A stretch of DNA of 64,000 bases from Meandrina meandrites (Eukaryota; Cnidaria; Anthozoa; Scleractinia; Meandrinidae), in assembly GCA_963693305.1 (NCBI GenBank), contig OY855903.1:54873150-54937149 (forward strand). The letters are read 5' to 3'. This document shows, piece by piece, positions 34,901-45,183 of the stretch. The position numbers and the translations under genes were made by a program. Numbering within the stretch: position 1 is the first letter of the stretch; each line of letters opens with the position of its first letter. The notes under the pieces are model-generated. The model was not told where the DNA came from. It ran no database searches and saw only the letters and a program-made list of their open reading frames with translations.

Positions 34901-36753
34901 TTTCCTTCGACAGGGATGGCATACTTAGACGGCGTACAGGAACTAGAACCCAAATCATAGTACCCAAGCAGCTTCGTTTACTGGTACTCAAAGAACTCCA
35001 TGAAAACATGGGTCATCTCGGAGTAGACCGCACACTAGACCTTGCCAGGGAGCGCTTCTATTGGCCCCATATGCAGAGAGATATTGAACACCACATTGGA
35101 CATGTCTGTCAATGTGTTAAACAGAAAGCGCCCACGCTTAAGACCAGAGCTCCATTAAAACCTATTGTGACCACCTCGCCTTTTGAACTCATCGCCATTG
35201 ATTTTCTTCATTTGGAAAGGAGTAGTGGAGGGTATGAGTATATCCTAGTTGTGATGGATCATTTTACACGCTACGCCCAAGCCTATGCCACAAGAAACAA
35301 GTCAGCGAAGACAGTTGCCCAAAAGCTCTACAATGACTTTATTCTTCGGTTTGGTTTTCCCTTAAAGATTCATCACGATCAAGGTGGAGAATTTGAAAAC
35401 CGCCTCCATAAGGAGCTAGAGAAGCTGTGTGGCATGGAACATTCTCGCACCACCCCGTATCACCCGCAAGGTAACGGTCAAGTGGAGCGATTCAACCGTA
35501 CGCTTTTGGGAATGCTCCGCACCTTGCCAGAAACCCAGAAATCGCGTTGGGCAGAACACTTGAACCATGTGGTACACGCTTATAATTGCACAAGGCATGA
35601 ATCAACTGGCTACTCGCCATTCTTCCTTCTTTTCGGCCGCCACCCCCGTTTGCCTGTCGACTTAATGTTTGGAATTGAAGGTGAAACCAACCACGAGAAT
35701 CACTCGCAATATGTAGAAAAGTGGCGGAAAGTAATGACGGAGGCCTATGAACTAGCAGGCAGGAAGTCCAGGGAAGTCGGCACAAGAGCCAAACATCGTT
35801 ATGATCGGTTTGTACGAAGTTCGGTGTTGCAACCTGGGGACAGAGTTCTTGTACGTAATCTAAGCGAACGGGGTGGACCAGGCAAGCTGCGGTCACATTG
35901 GGAGGATCGGGTCCACATAGTAGTTAGTCGTAAAGGCGAAGATAGCCCTGTGTATGAAGTGAAACCGGAGAGTGGCACTGGTGCAACCAGAATCCTACAC
36001 AGGAACTTACTACTACCATGTAGTCATCTCCCTATTGAGATTCCAAGCCCGATTTTCCGCAAGAGAGAAAGTAAAGCTCAGAAGAATAAGCGTGACAATG
36101 TCCAACAGACACCCACACCATTGGTTGAAACCATATCAGATGGGACAAGTAGTGAGGATGAGTATACAATCGCCCCAATGAATCTCCAGACTGGGCAGAC
36201 CCTACAGGAGGTGGTTACTGAGGAGCCCCCCAAACCTTCCGTTGAAGAGACACAGCCTCCAACCACACAGGTAGAAGGCGCAACACCAGACACCAGTTAT
36301 CAGGGGGAAATAGACAGCGAATGCTCTGTTACAGCAGAAATGGAAGAAGCCATGTCTGAGAGTGGAGACGAGCACGATCCCTCGATTCTGAATGACAACA
36401 GTCAACCAGGCTCTTCTGAACTGGAACCTAGGCCTCAACGACAGAGACATCCACCAGTCCTTCTGACGTACAACCAACTTGGCAATCCCACATATGAGAT
36501 TCAAGGTACTACACACTTCATAGCTGCCAACAGTGCATTGGGAAATCAGTTACCTCAGTACTGTACTCCCCAGCTTACTTGGAGTGCAGGTGTACCAGCT
36601 GTACAACAGTTCCAACTACCTACGTACCAACATGTGTTTCAGAATCCAGCGATCTTTGGTTATCCTGGGATGTGCCTGCAGTATACACCAGTGCCCCTAC
36701 CTGTCTTCCAACCAGTGAATCAGTACCCGATACACCAACCTGTTGCATACTAA
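31924..36753 (+). CDS. pol: Pol polyprotein: MYND finger, protease, reverse transcriptase, RNase H, integrase
   Basis: No ATG opens this frame near its start; it is entered by the -1 frameshift. In order: a MYND-type zinc finger (31987-32112: C-x2-C, C-x2-C, Y-C-x3-C-Q, H-x3-C); aspartic protease with D-T-G-A at 32284-32295; reverse transcriptase with L-C-V-D-F-R-A-L-N and catalytic Y-L-D-D (33688-33699); RNase H (H-T-D-A-S, Y-T-D-N-N); integrase with HHCC (H-E-N-M-G-H through C-Q-C) and D-D-35-E at codons 35200, 35377 and 35485. The last roughly 280 residues are Pro/Gln/Glu-rich without a membrane segment, so there is no envelope gene. Domain order PR-RT-RH-IN defines Ty3/gypsy. RT has G-K-A-Y-H-Q where most relatives have S-G-Y-H-Q. 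All catalytic residues are present. Confidence 0.92.
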   Translation, partial: RPATIPAGHGIVDSNSYESHRCNGCGQVQSERVKFLQCSKCKAVKYCSRACQKKHWPDHKVLCTAISHLANKVEPKELDPNNHTFVSHLTPQQQATVVGLVGKRCTVKGEINRHSVDVLWDTGAQVSIISNEFLKRNFPDAVARDISELLNTKLNLTAANGSEMPYIGWVELNFRLSSCNNDLKVPFLVTEQYLDSPLIGFNVIEEIIKDSNEDVALSQAVTASFIDLDSQTASVFVNFIENLNQGELCFIKTSKRDITIPPKQGQRVTCRANTGPVGRPTPVLFEPDETNPWPSGLEVSETLLTVKKGKSSQIDIDITNNTNHDIVLRGRTLLGRLQLVQSVTPVEVKLKESESNDNGTLEEVQESVTTEPAQCLDEKTEIPTHIKDIHLEGLTPAQKQMALKLLAEEADSFAKDDNDVGCIPDLELDLDLEDQTPVQKNYIAVPKPLYPEVKAHIEDLLNRNFIKRSSSPYSSPVVCVRKKDQSLRLCVDFRALNKKTRPDRHPIPRIQETLDNLGGNAWFSVLDQGKAYHQGFMSPNSQPLTAFITPWGLYEWVRIPFGLSRAPGAFQRFMENCLGNLRDTVCVPYLDDIIIFSDTFEEHLEHTRKVLRRLREHGVKLKPRKCELFRRKVKFLGRVVSEEGYTLDPSSIKPVLALKDSPPKTVNEVRKLMGFLNYYRRYVKNFSIIAKPIYDMVKTLGQPLQGAKQDKTKRSHSNNGQLPAKHPVEWTDIHQSALETLITSITSVPVMAYPDFQKPFVLHTDASKDGLGAVLYQYQNDILRVVAYGSRSLTPAEKNYHLHSGKLEFLALKWAICDQFRDYLYYTPSFKVYTDNNPLTYVLSSAKLNATGLRWVGELADFNFTIHYRPGKTNIDADTLSRMPLDDTAHMETYTEIVPQDVLQTVACSAKYQDQGQVNWVSALTGDQAALPSDPVGAHQPIVPTIDIKHAQATDQVVRRVSDLIQRGQRPTTGERKRELSETQLLLHEWDSLSFDRDGILRRRTGTRTQIIVPKQLRLLVLKELHENMGHLGVDRTLDLARERFYWPHMQRDIEHHIGHVCQCVKQKAPTLKTRAPLKPIVTTSPFELIAIDFLHLERSSGGYEYILVVMDHFTRYAQAYATRNKSAKTVAQKLYNDFILRFGFPLKIHHDQGGEFENRLHKELEKLCGMEHSRTTPYHPQGNGQVERFNRTLLGMLRTLPETQKSRWAEHLNHVVHAYNCTRHESTGYSPFFLLFGRHPRLPVDLMFGIEGETNHENHSQYVEKWRKVMTEAYELAGRKSREVGTRAKHRYDRFVRSSVLQPGDRVLVRNLSERGGPGKLRSHWEDRVHIVVSRKGEDSPVYEVKPESGTGATRILHRNLLLPCSHLPIEIPSPIFRKRESKAQKNKRDNVQQTPTPLVETISDGTSSEDEYTIAPMNLQTGQTLQEVVTEEPPKPSVEETQPPTTQVEGATPDTSYQGEIDSECSVTAEMEEAMSESGDEHDPSILNDNSQPGSSELEPRPQRQRHPPVLLTYNQLGNPTYEIQGTTHFIAANSALGNQLPQYCTPQLTWSAGVPAVQQFQLPTYQHVFQNPAIFGYPGMCLQYTPVPLPVFQPVNQYPIHQPVAY

Positions 36754-37132
36754 CCAAGGAGTGATCTGATGCAAGTACCTGTATGAACTCTGGGCATGTG
36801 CCAGTGCCTAGTCTTGTGAACTAAAGTAACTCTTGCTAATAAGTTTGTTAAAAAAAAAAAACCAAGCACTTAGATTTCCGTTAGATCCCTCGTGTTAGAA
36901 ATCAGTACTTTAAAATGATACAGAGTGTATCCTATGGACGGGAGATGTTACCGTAGAATTTTGTTGCTGCAGCCTTTTATGAGAGAGTTATAAGTCAGGA
37001 TCCTACCGAGTAGTCTAGTTGTAAACGATGTGTAATTTTCAGTGACATTTTCCTTATGGGGGTGAAACCTCTCAAAGTGTGTTATTTCACATATGCAGTT
37101 TATGTGCAAGTGTCAGGGACGACACTTTCCTT

Positions 37133-37144
37133 GGAGGGGAAGTA
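37133..37144 (+). promoter_or_regulatory. polypurine tract of the gypsy element
   Basis: GGAGGGGAAGTA immediately before the 3' LTR, the plus-strand primer position. Confidence 0.85.
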
Positions 37145-37325
37145 TGTTAGGAGACAGTTTAACCGGAAGTGTAAAGCCATGAGATGTAACGGAAGTGCGT
37201 GACATCCGGGATAATTGTACACGAGGGAAGAACGTTCGAGAAACGTAGTGAAATCATGTATGAGTTGAGCGACTAAATACAATGTTTTTGAAGTGCTATT
37301 GTGGTGTTGTGGAACCCGGGTAACA
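37145..37325 (+). repeat. 3' LTR of the gypsy element
   Basis: 181 bp, 180 identical to the 5' LTR; followed by the TAAG duplication. Confidence 0.95.
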
Positions 37326-38029
37326 TAAGCAGCATACTGGTAGTTGCTGGAGATCGCAATGGGCAATTTACATTTGTAAAATTATAATGATAATAAGTGT
37401 AATATCAATATTTTGCCTTTGGAAAATATACAAACACTAATAATTTAATACAAGTGTTTTCAAAAAATATGTGGGAAATTTAAAAGCACAAAGAAATTTT
37501 GAAATAACTTTTTTTTAAATCATGAAAAGATTGAATGAAATTAAAGAGTTAAATTTAAATTCAGTATGATCCAGGCAAAAAGTAAGTCTAATTTCAATAT
37601 GCTCAGAACATGCACCATAATGTCAATTAACAAGCCTGCACTAGTCATTTGCAAACTCCTAAACTAGTCATTACTTTAATTGTAAAACATTCTTACCGAT
37701 TCTGCATCGGTGAAGGTAAAGGCGATCTGTTGCAGTAGTGGAAACCTACGATCGCAGTTCCTAGCACCGCTCAATTTAAACACACCATCGAAAAGTACTC
37801 ATTATTTTCAGTGATACAAGAAATTCCTTAGTGTCACATCGCCAAGCAGTAATTAAAATAATAAAAAAACAGACACAATCATATCAAGAAACGCCAGTAT
37901 GTGGCTTTATTTTAAACCGCCTTTCAGTATTAAAGTAGTTTACAATTAAAAATACATTTCCTTTTTTAACAACTCGACCATTGATAAACAAATTATACCT
38001 TCCATCTTGGTTTCTGACTTTCGCTCTTC

Positions 38030-38290
38030 TCAGCAACAAACACATTCTTTTTGGGTCGCCATGACTTCACATCGCTCACAAGTGCACCAGAATGTTTCTC
38101 CTAACCGATCGTTTGGTTCTTCGTCGTCACTGTCGCTATTGTCGGGATTATGAGCACGCTTTGGCTCGAAACGATACGGTCCTAGAGCAGCCATCACCTC
38201 GTGCATGCAAATTATAAACAAGCTTGGCAGCCGCACAAAATCGCTCGGACGGAATGACGTCACGAACGCGGCCAGGCTGCTCAGTTTCAT
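38030..38290 (-). pseudogene. P2X7-ballast-like protein, first exon (in the right TIR)
   Basis: 86 codons from ATG 38290 on the minus strand. After a hydrophobic start it reads P-Y-R-F-E-P, an acidic D-N-S-D-S-D-D-E-E run, then W-C-T-C-E-R-C-E-V-M and E-C-V-C-C, the N-terminal half of the zinc-binding P2X7 ballast domain (W-C-x-C-x2-C-x2-M-x-T-x2-E-C-x-C-C). The frame stops right after the last cysteines, so the domain must continue through splicing towards 37346. The gene is destroyed by the gypsy insertion. The exon is repeated at 27711-27971. Confidence 0.7.
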
Positions 38291-38556
38291 TTCAAAATGG
38301 CGGCTCGCGATGCCGAATTTTGGGCTTCTTTGAAGACGAATTTCATTAGGATAACATGAACTTCAGACGATGAAACTTCGGTGAGAAGCTAACCTTTATG
38401 TGAACTTTTTATTGGTGATAACAAAAAAATACGATTTCTGGTGCCAGTTTTTTGTAGTATTCATAATAAGTGAATGGTTTTAATAAGTTAGTCAGGTGTC
38501 CACAATTAGTAGAGGGGACTTTTCCCCTCAGCTACTCCTTTTGACACGTTAATAAA

Positions 38557-38557
<1 letters not shown>

Positions 38558-38651
<94 letters not shown>
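38558..38651. repeat. (ATT)n microsatellite
   Basis: About 31 ATT units after ttaataaagtt, a layout common at LINE 3' ends. The preceding 38442-38557 may be the 3' tail of the LINE at 27118. Confidence 0.95.
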
Positions 38652-38660
38652 TTTCATTTG

Positions 38661-39302
38661 TTCTTACACGGCGGTTATTTTATCGGCCATATTTTCATTT
38701 TAATTAACATAAGAAATTTCGGATATCAGAAAGAAAGATATCTCAAGATCCACCGGGTAATTTTTGTTTGGACCGATCAGAGGTATCGTAAATATAAATA
38801 GTCTTGTTTACATGTGCAATGCATTGGGGGCGGTTCGGCATACTCGTCTGGCCCGCACTGCGTGCATTTCTTTGCTGCACGGGAAAATTCCAGTTGGCCG
38901 AAAAATCCGAAAAAAAAATGAAATGGGTGATTGATGTGTGCCTCTAGGTCTCAATGTTCTGAAATTTTTATTTGGGGTTAAAAGTATCGAAAGCACTGGT
39001 TTGTACGTTTGATTTCACGTTTTTCTGACTTTATCACAATGTTTTCGGCCGACTGCAATTTTTCCGCACTGCGTGTATTGTTTTACTGCACGTGCCAGAC
39101 GAGATCAAAAGAATGTGCCTAACGGCCGCCAATGCGTCGCATATAGATAAACAAGCCACTATTTTCCATTCCTCTGATCAGTCCAAAAGAAAATTTTTGA
39201 AATACATTTCTTTCTGAAATCGGAAATGATTCCCCGACTTTTTTTTGGTTCTCTAATGTAAAATGAAAATATGGCCGATACAATAACCGCCATGTAAGAA
39301 CA
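38661..39302. mobile_element. fold-back MITE
   Basis: Inverted ends ttcttaca(c/t)ggcggttatt followed by (t/g)tatcggccatattttcatttta, similarity running about 100 bp inward on each side. The interior includes two ttccgcactgcgtg / gcccgcactgcgtgcat-type direct repeats. No coding frame. Confidence 0.75.
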
Positions 39303-39313
39303 CACGAAAGTGT

Positions 39314-39525
39314 CTCTGAAGTAACTGTTCGTCGATTGATCAGAATAATACAAAGGAATCTTTCTGCTCAATCAGGAGCCAGCATTCGCCGAGCCGTTTG
39401 GAAATGGTCTGGGGAGACTCGTTTCCCGGCGTCTCTTGCCATCTTTCTTGAAAACTTTCGCCTCTACGATTTCTGCCCGGTTTACTTCGTTTCGCCCCGA
39501 CTAACTGCACCTGGGTCTCCCAGGA
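39314..39525. repeat. right member of the inverted repeat pair (partner 26895-27107)
   Basis: Reverse-complement partner of the left repeat; diverged by scattered substitutions. The apparent frames here are not genes. Confidence 0.7.
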
Positions 39526-39841
39526 TCCAACAACTCAAGCTTGAAAATCGTAAGTAAATTGAAGGGATATCAAAGTAAATCGAAGTAATTTAAATAAAAC
39601 AATAATTAAGCGAGCCTTATTAAGTATCGCCTCTTGTGACGCTATAATTAATTTTCTGAAAATTTGTACTATAAAGTGATTGAAAAGTGGATCGGAATAA
39701 ATATGACTGATATTAATTAACAAAAAAATAACACAAGCAATCAAGCGAGCCTTATAAATTGTCACTTCTGGCAACGTCTGATATCTTAGTTTTATTAATT
39801 TGTCACTTTAACAGTACATCTTAAATTAGAATATGAATTGT
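39526..39841. other. gene-free flank left of the Polinton
   Basis: AT-rich, with two imperfect copies of aagcgagccttat. The last five bases, ATTGT, are the left target-site duplication. Confidence 0.5.
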
Positions 39842-40089
39842 AGTAGTAATATCGGAGTCTGACTAAAACCACCTCGGGCGCACCCACATAATTTTACCTC
39901 TTTCCGTGTGTACTACTAAGGGACTTTATCAAACCACGCTCACAAAAGCTCGCGTGCCTTGATAAAGTCCCTGAGTAGTACACACGGAAAGAGGTAAAAT
40001 TATGTGGGAGCTGCTCGGTAGTTTTAGTCAGACTCCGATATTACTACTTGGAAGAAAAGAACAAAACCGAATAAACAAACGAGCCGCGG
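39842..40089. repeat. left TIR of the Polinton, itself a 207-bp palindrome
   Basis: 39842-40048 folds on itself. The outer 28 bp (agtagtaatatcggagtctg and so on) and an inner block of about 50 bp (cccacataattttacc through ggactttatcaa, one mismatch) pair with their complements. The arms are separated by an asymmetric pair of GC-rich 13-nt segments and a 26-nt centre. After the palindrome, tggaagaaaagaacaaa continues the TIR with a 10-nt insertion relative to the right end. Confidence 0.9.
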
Positions 40090-40165
40090 AACGTCTATTT
40101 AGAGGAACACAACAGTGAAGTACAAACGTTCTAAATAATAAAAATTAAAAATATTTTTTCTACCT

Positions 40166-40171
40166 TATATA
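40166..40171 (+). promoter_or_regulatory. TATATA motif 2 nt before the polB start codon
   Basis: First instance of a motif found just before twelve Polinton genes (see findings). Confidence 0.7.
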
Positions 40172-40173
40172 CG

Positions 40174-43100
40174 ATGGACGAAATTGACCTCGAATCTTTG
40201 GAAGAAGAACTTGCAAATCTTGATCCCGAAGATTTGCGATATTTATCAAAATTAATTGCAGAAGACACACCCACAATTCAAAGGGTAATAAACACTCTAC
40301 TGGATGCACCAATCCCAGAAGCCACAAACAAAAAATTAAAAGCCCCATTAAAACCATTAAAACCAATACCGAAACCACCACCCAGAAACAGAAAAAGAAA
40401 CAGAAAAGAAACCATTTTGAAAATATTCGACCCCATCCCGCCGAACAAGGTGAAAACCGTGACAGATTATCAGAATGAGGTTCTGGACCTGTACCATGAC
40501 ACGGAATATGAGGGTGTGGTAGAGGAGAGCGGGAGACGTTACAAGAGGTGGCGTTTTGTAGTGGGTCTAAACAAAGACCTCACACCCAGGTTTATCGAAA
40601 AGATAAGGGAGAACGTGGAAACATCGTTTTACATGAGGCACGCCTATTCGTATATTTTAGAAAACATTGAAGATGGGACTAGGCTTATTTATTACCAAAA
40701 TAAGGGCTCACCCTGGATGAAAACTTACGCAGACGCAGAAGAATGGATCAAGGCAAGGGAGGCGGTACGTTTGGACCCGGATAACACTGAAAGACCAGAT
40801 ACAAAGTGGATCTTTGAGTCACATTTCAATGTTGATGTAAAGGTTGTGCTAGACCGCCAGCCATTGATGGGAACAGGACCCTTACCAGACTGGCTGCGTA
40901 AACAAGCAAACACGGGGAGAAAACAAGCAATGGTGGCGCTGGACACCTATAGGGATAACCTGTGTTTATGGCGCTGTATCGCTGTGCACAAAGGAGCCAG
41001 ACCAGATCGAAGTACAGAAGCAGCCCGAGATCTGGCCAAGAGTTTCTACAAACTTGAAAAGATGCCAAATAGTTGGGTTGGGAAAACCTCATTGGATGAA
41101 CTAGAAAAGGTAGAAATGCACCTGAACAAGGGCAAACCTTTCTCAGATTGGCTTGGGATAAGAGTTTATATGCCAGAGTGCATAGAAGATGAATTTGACA
41201 TGGAAGCGCCAATCGAGGTGGTATGGCATCTCACAAGAAACCCAGCGCCGCAGTTAAAAAATATTATGACAATCGGTGTTTTTAATGAGCACGCATTCTT
41301 GATAAAAGACATAACAAAGTTAGCGAAAACTTATGAATGCATCCACTGTCACACAAGATTCACAAAGGCTTGCAACCTCCAACGTCACGTGGAAAGATGC
41401 GCCCAAGGTAAAACAGTAACACACTGCCCCGGAGAGAAGGTCGAAGCGCCACAAACAGCATATCAGAAAGCGTTTTATCCGAAGCAAAAGACCTCAAAAG
41501 AATCAATCCAATGGTTGGAGTACGTGGCAAAACGCTGGAAAATCACCATTCACCACGCTGAATCAGGTCACGGAGGCGAAAGGTGGATAGAGAAAAGTCC
41601 AGTAGACGGGTACAACCACGAAAGAAAGCTGGTGCTGCAGTATCACGGCTGTAGCTGGCACGGATGTCCGAGATGTTACCCGAATCGAGGGCAAATATTA
41701 TCACACGGGACAAAGACGGCAGAAGATCTGTACCAAGCAACAAAGAAGAGAACAGCCCACCTAAGAAAGGCCGGATACAAAGTAATCGAGTGTTGGTCAT
41801 GTCAGTGGCTCGTTCCAGGAGGTGCAGACAAATATGGTGAAGAACCATCAAAACCCCAAACAAAAAGCTATCCACACGCTATTCTGTATGACTTTGAGGC
41901 GTACGGAGACAAAAACCATCGAAAGGAACCAACAGGAAATCTCACGATTGAGAACAAACACATACCAATCTCAGTAAGCGTGGGCGACACATTGGAAAGA
42001 GAGCCAACCCACATCTGTGAAAAAAACCCCAAAGTGTTGGTTCAAAAGTTCATGGAAGAACTGAAAAGACGAGAGAAAAACATCAGAGCAAAAGTGCGCG
42101 CAGAATTCATGCCGGCAGACATCGAGCTGATACCAAAAGATCAAAGGAAAAAAATAGAAGAATGGTGCGACCAGGTGCCAACACTCGGTTTCAACTCAGG
42201 AAGTTATGATTTGAACCTGATAAAGAATTACTTCGCGAAACAGCTCGCAGGTACAACCAACAAAGTGAGAGTGGCAAAGAATGGGAGTAAAATCATGTTC
42301 TTACTCACGGACAGATTGCGTTTCCTGGACATAATCAACTACTTGGGCCCAGGAATCAGCTACGCGAAATGGGTGGAAGCGTACGACTGCAAGGCAACAA
42401 AATCCTGGCTCCCATATGAGTGGTTTAACAGCGCAGAAAAGCTGGATTACCCAGGATTGCCAGATTACCTGCACTGGTATTCGAAGCTTAAGAATGAGTA
42501 CGTTCTAACACGGAAAGAATGGGAGGAATGTCAGAGACTGTTCAAAGAAAAAGGGATGAAAACCTTTAAAGACTGGCTGAAATATTACAATAATCTGGAT
42601 GTGGCACCCGGGCTTGAAGCGCTCCAAAAAATGAAAAACTTTTACATAGAGAAGGGGATAGACATAATGAAAGACGCAGTCAGCATACCGGGGGTGAGTT
42701 TGCATTACTTGCTAAAAGGTGCAATAGAACGCAAAGCGGAACTATATGCCCCAAGAAAAGAAGCATATGAGATGTTAAAAGGGGCGGTAGTCGGAGGGCC
42801 AAGTTTGGTCTTCACAAGATATCATGAAGCAGGTAAAACGCGGATAAGATCGCATCAACACACGGACGCGAAACTTTGTCAAAACATCCTCGGATATGAC
42901 GCGAACGCGCTGTACCTCTCAACAATGCTGAGAGAAATGCCATGCGGAAAAGAAAGGGTTGTGCACTACACGGACGAGTACCAAGTAGATGCTGCCCCAA
43001 TATTAACGCACAGATTAAAAGAAAAAAGCTGGTTCGGGTACGCAGAAGTGGACATAGAAATCCCAAACCACTTGCACCAAAAGTTTGAAGAAATGTGCCC

Positions 43101-44157
43101 CTTCTTTCACAAAAAATCGGTACCGACCAAAGCCGTTCCAAAGCACATGAAAAAATACTTGAGAGCAACAGGAAGAAAAGTGGTGGAGAAAAACAAGAAA
43201 CTAATGGGGACGTTGTCAGCACAGCGGATACTTTTGTACGAGCCGCTGCTGCAATGGTACATAAACCACGGGGCAAAGATAACTAGAGTCTACCGGACGA
43301 TCGACTACGAGCCGAAAGTAATATTCGAATGGTTCGTGAAAGAAGTCACAGAAAACCGCCGTACAGGGGATGTGGACAAAAGCAAAGCACTATTGGCTGA
43401 TATATTCAAACTTCTGGGAAACAGTGGATATGGGAAGCTGATAGAAGCGTTAGAGCGGCAAACAAACGTAATTTACACCAAAGATGAAAAGGTGGTGGAC
43501 AGAGCATTGAGAAGCGCATACTTTTCAGACTTGGATGAGATTGGAGAAGCATATGAGTTAGAAAGTAGAAAAGCACGGATAACAATCAGACGCCCATTTC
43601 AGGTAGGAATAGCGGTGTATCAGCTAGCCAAGTTGAGGATGCTTGAATTTTACTACGACTTCTTGGATAGGTATCTTGACAGGAAAGATTTCGAGCTGAT
43701 CCAGATGGATACAGACAGCAACTACCTCGCAATCTCAGGAAAGAGTCTGGAAGACATTGTGAAACCAGATATGAAAGCGGAATTTGAGGCAGAAAAAAAG
43801 AACTGGCTGGCATGGGACAAGTGGAGCGGGAGAACCCCAGGACTGTTTAAAAAGGAATTTGAAGGTGAGCGGATGATAGCACTGTGCTCAAAATGTTATT
43901 ATACAGAAGATGGGGAAGCAAAAAAGAAGAAACTGAGCTCAAAGGGGATGTCAAAGAGGCAAAACGAGATCAACTGGCACCGTTTCAAGGCAGCGCTAGA
44001 TGGAAACAAAGACATGGCAACAAACCGCGGATTCCGGATGCGGGACGGGAACATGGTAACATACGAGCAGGAGAAGCTGGGGTTGAGCGCATATTATGAC
44101 AAAAGATGGGTGCTGCCGGATGGAATACACACGGAACCAATTGAATACCATATCTAG
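40174..44157 (+). CDS. polB: protein-primed DNA polymerase B
   Basis: 1,327 codons from ATG 40174. The N-terminal 550 residues hold a Pro/Lys/Arg-rich stretch (50-80), a D-N-L-C-L-W-R-C-I-A-V-H segment (261-272) typical of Polinton polymerases, a C2H2 zinc finger (389-409) and an H-G-C-S-W-H-G-C-P-R-C motif (491-501), possibly a nuclease-like or metal-binding fold. The 3'-5' exonuclease motifs are D573-F-E575, N674...D679 and Y805-x3-D809. Polymerase motif A is Y-D-A-N-A-L-Y (908-914), motif B is K-L-L-G-N-S-G-Y-G (1079-1087) and motif C is D-T-D-S (1179-1182), with K-K-E-F at 1226. All catalytic residues are kept. The enzyme copies the linear element from its termini using a protein primer. 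It converges on the integrase gene with overlapping stop codons. Confidence 0.95.
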   Translation: MDEIDLESLEEELANLDPEDLRYLSKLIAEDTPTIQRVINTLLDAPIPEATNKKLKAPLKPLKPIPKPPPRNRKRNRKETILKIFDPIPPNKVKTVTDYQNEVLDLYHDTEYEGVVEESGRRYKRWRFVVGLNKDLTPRFIEKIRENVETSFYMRHAYSYILENIEDGTRLIYYQNKGSPWMKTYADAEEWIKAREAVRLDPDNTERPDTKWIFESHFNVDVKVVLDRQPLMGTGPLPDWLRKQANTGRKQAMVALDTYRDNLCLWRCIAVHKGARPDRSTEAARDLAKSFYKLEKMPNSWVGKTSLDELEKVEMHLNKGKPFSDWLGIRVYMPECIEDEFDMEAPIEVVWHLTRNPAPQLKNIMTIGVFNEHAFLIKDITKLAKTYECIHCHTRFTKACNLQRHVERCAQGKTVTHCPGEKVEAPQTAYQKAFYPKQKTSKESIQWLEYVAKRWKITIHHAESGHGGERWIEKSPVDGYNHERKLVLQYHGCSWHGCPRCYPNRGQILSHGTKTAEDLYQATKKRTAHLRKAGYKVIECWSCQWLVPGGADKYGEEPSKPQTKSYPHAILYDFEAYGDKNHRKEPTGNLTIENKHIPISVSVGDTLEREPTHICEKNPKVLVQKFMEELKRREKNIRAKVRAEFMPADIELIPKDQRKKIEEWCDQVPTLGFNSGSYDLNLIKNYFAKQLAGTTNKVRVAKNGSKIMFLLTDRLRFLDIINYLGPGISYAKWVEAYDCKATKSWLPYEWFNSAEKLDYPGLPDYLHWYSKLKNEYVLTRKEWEECQRLFKEKGMKTFKDWLKYYNNLDVAPGLEALQKMKNFYIEKGIDIMKDAVSIPGVSLHYLLKGAIERKAELYAPRKEAYEMLKGAVVGGPSLVFTRYHEAGKTRIRSHQHTDAKLCQNILGYDANALYLSTMLREMPCGKERVVHYTDEYQVDAAPILTHRLKEKSWFGYAEVDIEIPNHLHQKFEEMCPFFHKKSVPTKAVPKHMKKYLRATGRKVVEKNKKLMGTLSAQRILLYEPLLQWYINHGAKITRVYRTIDYEPKVIFEWFVKEVTENRRTGDVDKSKALLADIFKLLGNSGYGKLIEALERQTNVIYTKDEKVVDRALRSAYFSDLDEIGEAYELESRKARITIRRPFQVGIAVYQLAKLRMLEFYYDFLDRYLDRKDFELIQMDTDSNYLAISGKSLEDIVKPDMKAEFEAEKKNWLAWDKWSGRTPGLFKKEFEGERMIALCSKCYYTEDGEAKKKKLSSKGMSKRQNEINWHRFKAALDGNKDMATNRGFRMRDGNMVTYEQEKLGLSAYYDKRWVLPDGIHTEPIEYHI

Positions 44158-45155
44158 TTTACAATAGTTGGGGGTAATTGTGTGTTTGGAGGTACAACAA
44201 GCAGTTCTTCACGTACAAAACCACGTTTGGGACCGTCAGACAAATAGTAGAGAACAGGTTGATTCGGTTTGGTAAAAGAACGTTCAAGGTTAAAGACATC
44301 TAAAGACCAGATTGGATCAGTGGCTCTTTTTGTCCCACCTTCAAGCTCACCAGGTTCGTACAAATACCGAAGCATAACGTTGGAGGGGAGCTTTTTTTCA
44401 TTTTCTCCAACAGGTCTCAAATATTTAGTTGACGGTTCTGCATAAACATTTTTTTTCTTGATTGCGGCAGCAGGTTTCATACCAATCAATCGAGTGACTT
44501 GGTTGTTCAGAGCAGAAACAACTTTGGGAAGCCTTTTTACCCACTCAGTGGACCTCAAACCCTCAGGTGAACGCATTTCAACCGCGTACTGGTGGCCAAA
44601 CAAACGCTCAGCCAAGGTACGATTAAAACGTTCAACGATCGCTTGGTCTCTATGAATTTCAGGGTGGCCACGTCTGATAGAAGTTTTGTGATTTTCCATT
44701 TCTTTTGTAACAGCGCCCATAAATTCACGCCCAGGATCAACTTGCAACAGTTCAGGCCATTTCAAAGGGCCACGTGTATAAATTGTCTTAAAAGCTTTGG
44801 CAACCTCATCAGAGTTTTTAGAAGTTAAAGGTTGAGCTTCTTTGAATCTGCTGGCAATGTCAACAACGGTAAGCGCGTATTTGTAAGTTTTAGCAACTGG
44901 GTTGCTATCCACTTTGTCATGTGGTAGAAAAAGAAGATCTGCCTGATGCACTTTGTTGGGTGTAGGCACGTCGAATTTTAAACGAGGAATGTAGCGCGGT
45001 GCGGGGAGGTAAATCTGCCAGAGCGCTTGTTTGAACAACCATTCTTTGGCAATAACTTCAGGAACCTTTGCAGCAACCGCTAATTTTTTAATGGCAGAGA
45101 TACCTTTCCAGTAACCCTGCGGGCTGTAATAATGCCGCTCTAATTTTTTATCCAT
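44154..45155 (-). CDS. int: Polinton integrase (retroviral-type RVE)
   Basis: 333 codons from ATG 45155. The N-terminal helical region (Y-Y-S-P-Q-G-Y-W, W-L-x3-A-L-W-Q-I-Y) is typical of Maverick integrases. The catalytic core has H-Q-A-D73, V-D140-P-G-R-E-F-M and V-E175-R-F-N-R-T, giving D, D-34-E. The C-terminal part (W-S-L-D-V-F, Y-Y-L-S-D-G, R-E-E-L-L) is a small barrel or chromodomain-like region. It catalyses strand transfer of the element ends into the genome. The 3' end overlaps polB by 4 nt. Upstream, a TATATA at 45177-45182 is shared with the divergent gene at 45184; here it is 21 nt from the start codon. Confidence 0.93.
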   Translation of the reverse strand: MDKKLERHYYSPQGYWKGISAIKKLAVAAKVPEVIAKEWLFKQALWQIYLPAPRYIPRLKFDVPTPNKVHQADLLFLPHDKVDSNPVAKTYKYALTVVDIASRFKEAQPLTSKNSDEVAKAFKTIYTRGPLKWPELLQVDPGREFMGAVTKEMENHKTSIRRGHPEIHRDQAIVERFNRTLAERLFGHQYAVEMRSPEGLRSTEWVKRLPKVVSALNNQVTRLIGMKPAAAIKKKNVYAEPSTKYLRPVGENEKKLPSNVMLRYLYEPGELEGGTKRATDPIWSLDVFNLERSFTKPNQPVLYYLSDGPKRGFVREELLVVPPNTQLPPTIVN

Positions 45156-45176
45156 TTAAATAATTATGCGCGGTCA

Positions 45177-45182
45177 TATATA
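45177..45182. promoter_or_regulatory. shared TATATA between divergent int and the 45184 gene
   Basis: Self-complementary TATATA, 1 nt before ATG 45184 (plus) and 21 nt before ATG 45155 (minus). Its position is the reason to prefer ATG 45184 over ATG 45166. Confidence 0.6.
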
Positions 45183-45183
45183 C

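Larger units (their letters stand above)
30072..37325 (+). mobile_element. complete Ty3/gypsy LTR retrotransposon
   Basis: 7,254 bp bounded by two 181-bp LTRs (TGTTA...TAACA) differing at one position, with a 4-bp target-site duplication TAAG on both sides (30068-30071 and 37326-37329). Leader with PBS-like sequence, gag (30587-31957), pol in the -1 frame (PR-RT-RNaseH-IN order, to 36753), and a polypurine tract at 37133-37144. All domains look intact. The near-identity of the LTRs implies a recent insertion. It landed in the P2X7-ballast-like exon of the surrounding DNA transposon. Confidence 0.95.
27561..38441. mobile_element. DNA transposon with about 780-bp TIRs, carrying a P2X7-ballast-like gene, split by a gypsy element
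   Basis: The left TIR (27561 to about 28335) and right TIR (about 37650-38441) are near-identical inverted copies beginning ccagaaatcgta and ending near gactagtttaggagtttg. Without the retrotransposon the element is about 3.6 kb. It holds a minus-strand gene with the P2X7 ballast-type cysteine domain, starting in the right TIR, and a plus-strand relic resembling a transposase C-terminus. The left flank ttaaaggagaaggtcact may belong to the element, in which case the right end is truncated. No clean target-site duplication. Possibly IS4EU/ISL2EU-type; this is inference. Confidence 0.7.

Noticed and set aside
35492..35896. Minus-strand 134-codon frame inside pol
   Set aside because: Antisense to integrase; no independent coding signal.
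27711..38290. Two separate host genes encoding the same 86-residue protein
   Set aside because: The two copies are the inverted TIRs of one DNA transposon.
39842..40048. An independent small MITE inside the Polinton end
   Set aside because: The palindrome coincides exactly with both element termini and the target duplication lies outside it, so it is the TIR itself.
42812..43276. Minus-strand 154-codon frame inside polB
   Set aside because: Antisense to intact polymerase motifs.
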